From Pseudomonadales bacterium (GTDB lineage: Bacteria > Pseudomonadota > Gammaproteobacteria > Pseudomonadales > UBA7239): a DNA stretch of 7,187 bases. A program made the translations under genes and the position numbers. Below are positions 5,861 through 7,187 of this stretch, piece by piece. Numbering within the stretch: the first letter of the stretch is position 1; each line of letters starts with the position of its first letter. Below the pieces are notes generated by a model. The model was not told the origin of the DNA, ran no database searches, and was given only the letters and a program-made list of their open reading frames with translations. Location of the stretch: contig JAGRJA010000380.1 of NCBI GenBank assembly GCA_020443005.1, positions 1-7,187 on the forward strand, in the 5' to 3' direction.

Positions 5861-6896
5861 GTTCTACTTCCAGCGGTGGATAATCGTTTGCCTCTTCAAA
5901 AGCCTCCAGGGATGCTTCAGCCACATCGACTTTATCGAAACTCGCAATGTGAAAAAGTGCCTCGCCTTCGTGAACCAGCGGAATTTGTGTGGCGCCGATC
6001 ACGATACCGTTGCCGGTTGAATAAATGGCTTCCTCATCATTGGAAAGCGGGTTGACGATGGTTGCGAGCTTTTCACCGCAGGAAACGCTCTGGCCGAGAG
6101 ATACGACATTGGATAAAACCCCGTCCCGGGTGCTCCTCACCCAGAAGCTGTTTGTGGCGAGAACGGCGGTGACAGGCGGGCTGCGATGTTTTTTTTCCGG
6201 GATCATGTTCAAATGCCGCATGACATTAAGGATGCCGCGAATGCCCGCTGTAATGTAGCGGTCTTCAAAGCGGAGCGCCTCACCGGCTTCAAACAGGATG
6301 TAGGGTATTTTCATGTTGCTGGTTGTTTCCCTCAGGGAGCCATCCAGCAGTTTTGAGTCGAGTATAACCGGGCAGCGAAATGCCTGTGCCATCTCGAAAG
6401 CAGCGGTATCTTCAGTGTTGACACGAATGTGTGGCAGGTTGCTGCGATGGATGGCACCGGTATGCAAGTCAATGACATGCGACGCACGGGAAAGAATTTC
6501 ACTGGTAAAACGGCTGGCCATTCGGCTGGCAAGGGTACCTCTTTCGGAACCGGGGAAACTCCTGTTAAGGTCGCGCCGGTCAGGCAGATAGCGGGATTTC
6601 TGGGTGAATCCGAAAAGATTAATGATGGGGACAACGATCAGGGTGCCTCGTAAATGTTTGAGTGCAGGATGTTTCAGGAGTCGGCGGCATATTTCAACAC
6701 CGTTGATTTCATCGCCATGAACAGCGGAGCAGACAAGCAGTTGCGGACCGGGCTTTTTTCCATGTACAACTCTTGCAACAATATCGAGCGGTGTATTGGT
6801 ATAAAGACGGGCTGCAGGTATGGCAATATCGGCCCGGCAACCCGGCTGAACCTGCTGACCACCCATTTCAAAAGGCAAGGGTCTCTTACCCGACAT
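5844..6896 (-). CDS. Succinylglutamate desuccinylase/aspartoacylase family metallohydrolase
   Basis: A cytoplasmic zinc hydrolase of the AstE/AspA group (M14-like fold), which cleaves N-acyl amino acids; 350 residues, normal for the group. Zinc ligands are visible as H60 and E63 in AVHGDEINGVE and H145 in VIDLHTG. The substrate-binding stretch is RRDLNRSFPG (107-116), and the catalytic glutamate is probably E203 in ILFEAGE. The C-terminal part (about 240-318) looks like a small beta-barrel of lipoyl/hammerhead type: STRDGVLSNVVSLGQSVSCG, then STGNGIVIG. The ATG at 6896 follows the rimK stop by 2 nt, with AAAGG about 6 nt upstream, so the genes are surely co-transcribed and probably translationally coupled. 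AstE itself acts in arginine catabolism, but no ast genes are here. Pairing with RimK instead suggests a glutamyl- or acyl-amino-acid substrate, which is inference. Confidence 0.92.
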   Translation of the reverse strand: MSGKRPLPFEMGGQQVQPGCRADIAIPAARLYTNTPLDIVARVVHGKKPGPQLLVCSAVHGDEINGVEICRRLLKHPALKHLRGTLIVVPIINLFGFTQKSRYLPDRRDLNRSFPGSERGTLASRMASRFTSEILSRASHVIDLHTGAIHRSNLPHIRVNTEDTAAFEMAQAFRCPVILDSKLLDGSLRETTSNMKIPYILFEAGEALRFEDRYITAGIRGILNVMRHLNMIPEKKHRSPPVTAVLATNSFWVRSTRDGVLSNVVSLGQSVSCGEKLATIVNPLSNDEEAIYSTGNGIVIGATQIPLVHEGEALFHIASFDKVDVAEASLEAFEEANDYPPLEVEPGLPS

Positions 6897-6898
6897 CT

Positions 6899-7187
6899 TT
6901 AGCCTTTACCCCGCGTTCGGGTGCGTTTGATACCGCAGGTTTCCTTGGTGTTCTTCTCGATAAACTCAATGATTTTTTCCGCGACATTAATGCCTGTTGC
7001 TTTTTCAATGCCCTCCAGACCGGGTGATGAATTCACTTCCATGACAACAGGCCCGTGATTGGAGCGCAGAATATCCACGCCGCAGACATTGAGCCCCATT
7101 GTTTTTGCCGCCCGAACGGCAGTGCTGCGTTCTTCCGGGGTCAATTTAACAATGCTGGCGTTGCCGCCGCGGTGCAGGTTGGAGCGG
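6899..7187 (-). CDS. rimK: RimK, ATP-grasp glutamate ligase, C-terminal part only
   Basis: The last 95 residues of a RimK-type alpha-L-glutamate ligase; the gene continues beyond the right edge (E. coli RimK has 300 residues). The frame is open to the edge, beginning RSNLHRGGNASIVKLTPEER, nearly the same as E. coli RimK. The ATP-grasp metal/nucleotide site is seen in CGVDILRSNHGPVVMEVNSS, with the acidic D and E and the N of the EVN motif, followed by PGLEGIEKATGINVA. The tail ends in a basic RTRTRGKG. In E. coli the enzyme adds glutamates to the C-terminus of ribosomal protein S6 and can make poly-alpha-glutamate. The TTG at 7142-7144 is an internal leucine codon, not a start. The stop lies 2 nt before the hydrolase gene. 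Confidence 0.96.
   Translation of the reverse strand, partial: RSNLHRGGNASIVKLTPEERSTAVRAAKTMGLNVCGVDILRSNHGPVVMEVNSSPGLEGIEKATGINVAEKIIEFIEKNTKETCGIKRTRTRGKG

Noticed and set aside
6189..6196. A8 run (coding strand) in the aspartoacylase-like gene as a second phase-variable site
   Set aside because: The frame is intact across it, encoding EKKH, and nothing suggests an alternative frame downstream.
7142..7144. TTG as the start of a short 81-residue gene
   Set aside because: The same frame continues upstream to the window edge with strong RimK similarity, so TTG is an internal leucine codon.
1..7187. CRISPR array, transposase, integrase, tRNA or rRNA
   Set aside because: No regularly spaced repeats, recombinase motifs, terminal inverted repeats or RNA gene signatures were seen on either strand.

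Overview
The window looks like chromosomal DNA of a Gram-negative gammaproteobacterium, perhaps a marine or environmental lineage. The support is a CsrA very close to the E. coli protein, a RimK C-terminus of gammaproteobacterial type, a LpxL/HtrB-type acyltransferase and a DUF1329 protein. Base composition is moderate and fairly even. I see no mobile element, CRISPR array, tRNA or rRNA. Species cannot be assigned from the sequence alone.

Layout from left to right: (1) the 3' part of a DUF1329 gene on the + strand, cut by the left edge. (2) Converging on it and sharing its CTAG stop, a LpxL/HtrB-like acyltransferase gene on the - strand. Its annotated start overlaps the stop of (3), a LysR-type regulator gene on the - strand. 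(4) A divergent 284-bp regulatory region with several short perfect palindromes, a possible promoter and a leader rich in GGA motifs. (5) csrA on the + strand, followed by a hairpin terminator. (6) Converging on csrA, a membrane sensor histidine kinase of the 7TMR-DISM type on the - strand. (7) Upstream of it on the same strand, a two-gene unit of rimK (cut by the right edge) and a succinylglutamate desuccinylase/aspartoacylase-family metallohydrolase, 2 nt apart.

The most notable observation is in the histidine kinase. A run of nine G (coding strand) lies at the end of its ATPase domain and shifts the frame, so the protein ends early as ...MGGGNRR. With eight G, the frame reads straight through a textbook end of the HATPase domain and stops beside the csrA terminator. 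This could be a phase-variable switch, a slippage site, a genuine mutation or a sequencing error; the sequence alone cannot decide.

Functionally, csrA (post-transcriptional control) and a sensor kinase share an intergenic terminator, and RimK (glutamylation of ribosomal protein S6 in E. coli) is coupled to a metallohydrolase. The acyltransferase and DUF1329 protein concern the cell envelope. Apart from the rimK pair and the possible lysR-acyltransferase coupling, the neighbours do not form one obvious pathway.
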